Assembly (NCBI GenBank): GCA_022428035.1
Contig: JAKMDG010000361.1
Location: forward strand, 1-6,361
Reading direction: 5' to 3'
DNA from: Longimicrobiales bacterium
GTDB taxonomy: Bacteria > Gemmatimonadota > Gemmatimonadetes > Longimicrobiales > Gaopeijiaceae
Length of the DNA stretch: 6,361 bases
Below the pieces are notes generated by a model. It did no database searches and was not told the origin of the DNA. It saw only the letters and a list, made by a program, of their open reading frames with translations. Positions within the stretch are counted from its first letter, which is position 1. Each line of letters starts with the position of its first letter. Of the stretch, positions 6,017 through 6,361 are shown one piece after another. The position numbers were made by a program, and so were the translations under genes.

Positions 6017-6271
6017 TTGTCGCACGATAAGCTACTGGAGCGGGCACGGGATGAGCTTTTCAGCCATGTGCACCGTTGCGGGGTCCTGCAGGCTGCTGAA
6101 GAAGATCAGCGGCACTGGATGGACGAGACGATCGACTACATCGGGGAGCGCTACCCCGATTTGACGGATATCGATCTGCGTGGTCTGCACGAGATCGGAA
6201 GTCGTTTTTGCAAGCCTGCGATCGCCCACGGCGAAGCAACGACGCGCATGGTTGAGGAAGCCGTCACCTGA
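6017..6271 (+). CDS. Small hypothetical protein, 84 residues, TTG start
   Basis: I do not recognise this protein. It starts at TTG, supported by a full Shine-Dalgarno sequence five bases upstream, and ends at TGA 6269-6271. It is hydrophilic and charged, with no signal peptide or membrane segment, and looks largely helical: a first helix around 4-20, a second around 25-44 (E-E-D-Q-R-H-W-M-D-E-T-I-D-Y-I-G), and a third around 53-66. Cysteines at 21 and 65 and histidines at 3, 17, 19, 33, 58 and 71 are notable for so short a chain; the H-V-H-R-C cluster (17-21) could bind a metal, but spacing fits no motif I can name. It reads away from the hydantoinase operon and has no neighbour before the window's end. 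The strong ribosome site argues that it is a genuine and well-translated gene. Confidence 0.7.
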   Translation: MSHDKLLERARDELFSHVHRCGVLQAAEEDQRHWMDETIDYIGERYPDLTDIDLRGLHEIGSRFCKPAIAHGEATTRMVEEAVT

Positions 6272-6361
6272 GACGCCGTCCCACCCCTGCAGTAAGCAGC
6301 AGATCGAGGGTCGGGGCGCCCCGGGCGCCCGCCCCCCCCGGGGGGGGTTCGGGCCGGGGGG
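6272..6361. other. Non-coding end with G/C-only palindromes; possible contig-end artefact
   Basis: No gene is visible here. From 6313 the sequence is nearly pure G and C: the palindrome GGGGCGCCCC (6313-6322), the palindrome GGGCGCCC (6323-6330), then eight C followed by eight G (6332-6347), and further G-rich sequence to the last base. Such stacked palindromes and homopolymers are uncommon in ordinary chromosomal DNA and stand at the very edge of the window, so a sequencing or assembly error at a contig end is likely. A GC-rich terminator hairpin after the small gene that was then misread is an alternative. Confidence 0.5.

Noticed and set aside
6287..6299. CTGC/GCAG inverted repeat after the small gene, considered as a terminator
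   Set aside because: The four-pair stem is too short and no T-run follows.
1..6361. Search for tRNA, CRISPR repeats, transposase or integrase genes and direct-repeat attachment sites
   Set aside because: Nothing resembling these was seen on either strand; the window looks like ordinary chromosomal gene clusters apart from its right end.

Overview
The window is high-GC DNA densely packed with genes and almost without non-coding space. It most likely comes from a Gram-negative bacterium, because it carries a Kdo-kinase-type lipopolysaccharide (LPS) kinase next to a family 9 (heptosyltransferase-type) glycosyltransferase. The mix of families (DUF3108, a bacterial ICMT-like methyltransferase, DUF6941, a DUF5996-like protein and hydantoinase B) would fit Gemmatimonadota or a similar environmental phylum. 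That placement is an impression from family content, not a demonstrated assignment.

Layout. From the left edge to 1110, the plus strand carries the 3' part of a DUF3108 gene, followed 17 bases later by a membrane methyltransferase of the isoprenylcysteine carboxyl methyltransferase (ICMT) family. A convergent boundary follows, with only four bases between the opposing stop codons (1110/1115). From 5904 down to 1115, five minus-strand genes are arranged head to tail and look like one operon: hydantoinase B (hyuB-like), a DUF6941 protein, a KdkA-like LPS kinase, a GT9 glycosyltransferase that overlaps the kinase by 4 bases, and a DUF5996-like conserved hypothetical protein. Gaps between them are 15, 20, -4 and 40 bases. 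A 112-base divergent intergenic region (5905-6016) precedes the operon. On its other side a small 84-residue protein reads to the right from a TTG codon with a full Shine-Dalgarno sequence. The last 90 bases have no gene and end in G/C-only palindromes and homopolymers that look like a contig-end artefact.

How the genes may work together. The kinase and GT9 pair plausibly builds and phosphorylates the inner core of LPS on the cytoplasmic side of the inner membrane. DUF3108 proteins and ICMT-like enzymes are also envelope-associated, though no shared pathway is shown. The hydantoinase B at the head of the operon is metabolically unrelated to LPS, and its usual partner subunit (hydantoinase A) is not in the window. 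I found no tRNA, rRNA, CRISPR array, insertion sequence or integrase. The most noteworthy points are the orphan hyuB leading an LPS-gene operon, the uncharacterised DUF6941 and DUF5996-like members of that operon, and the TTG-started small protein.
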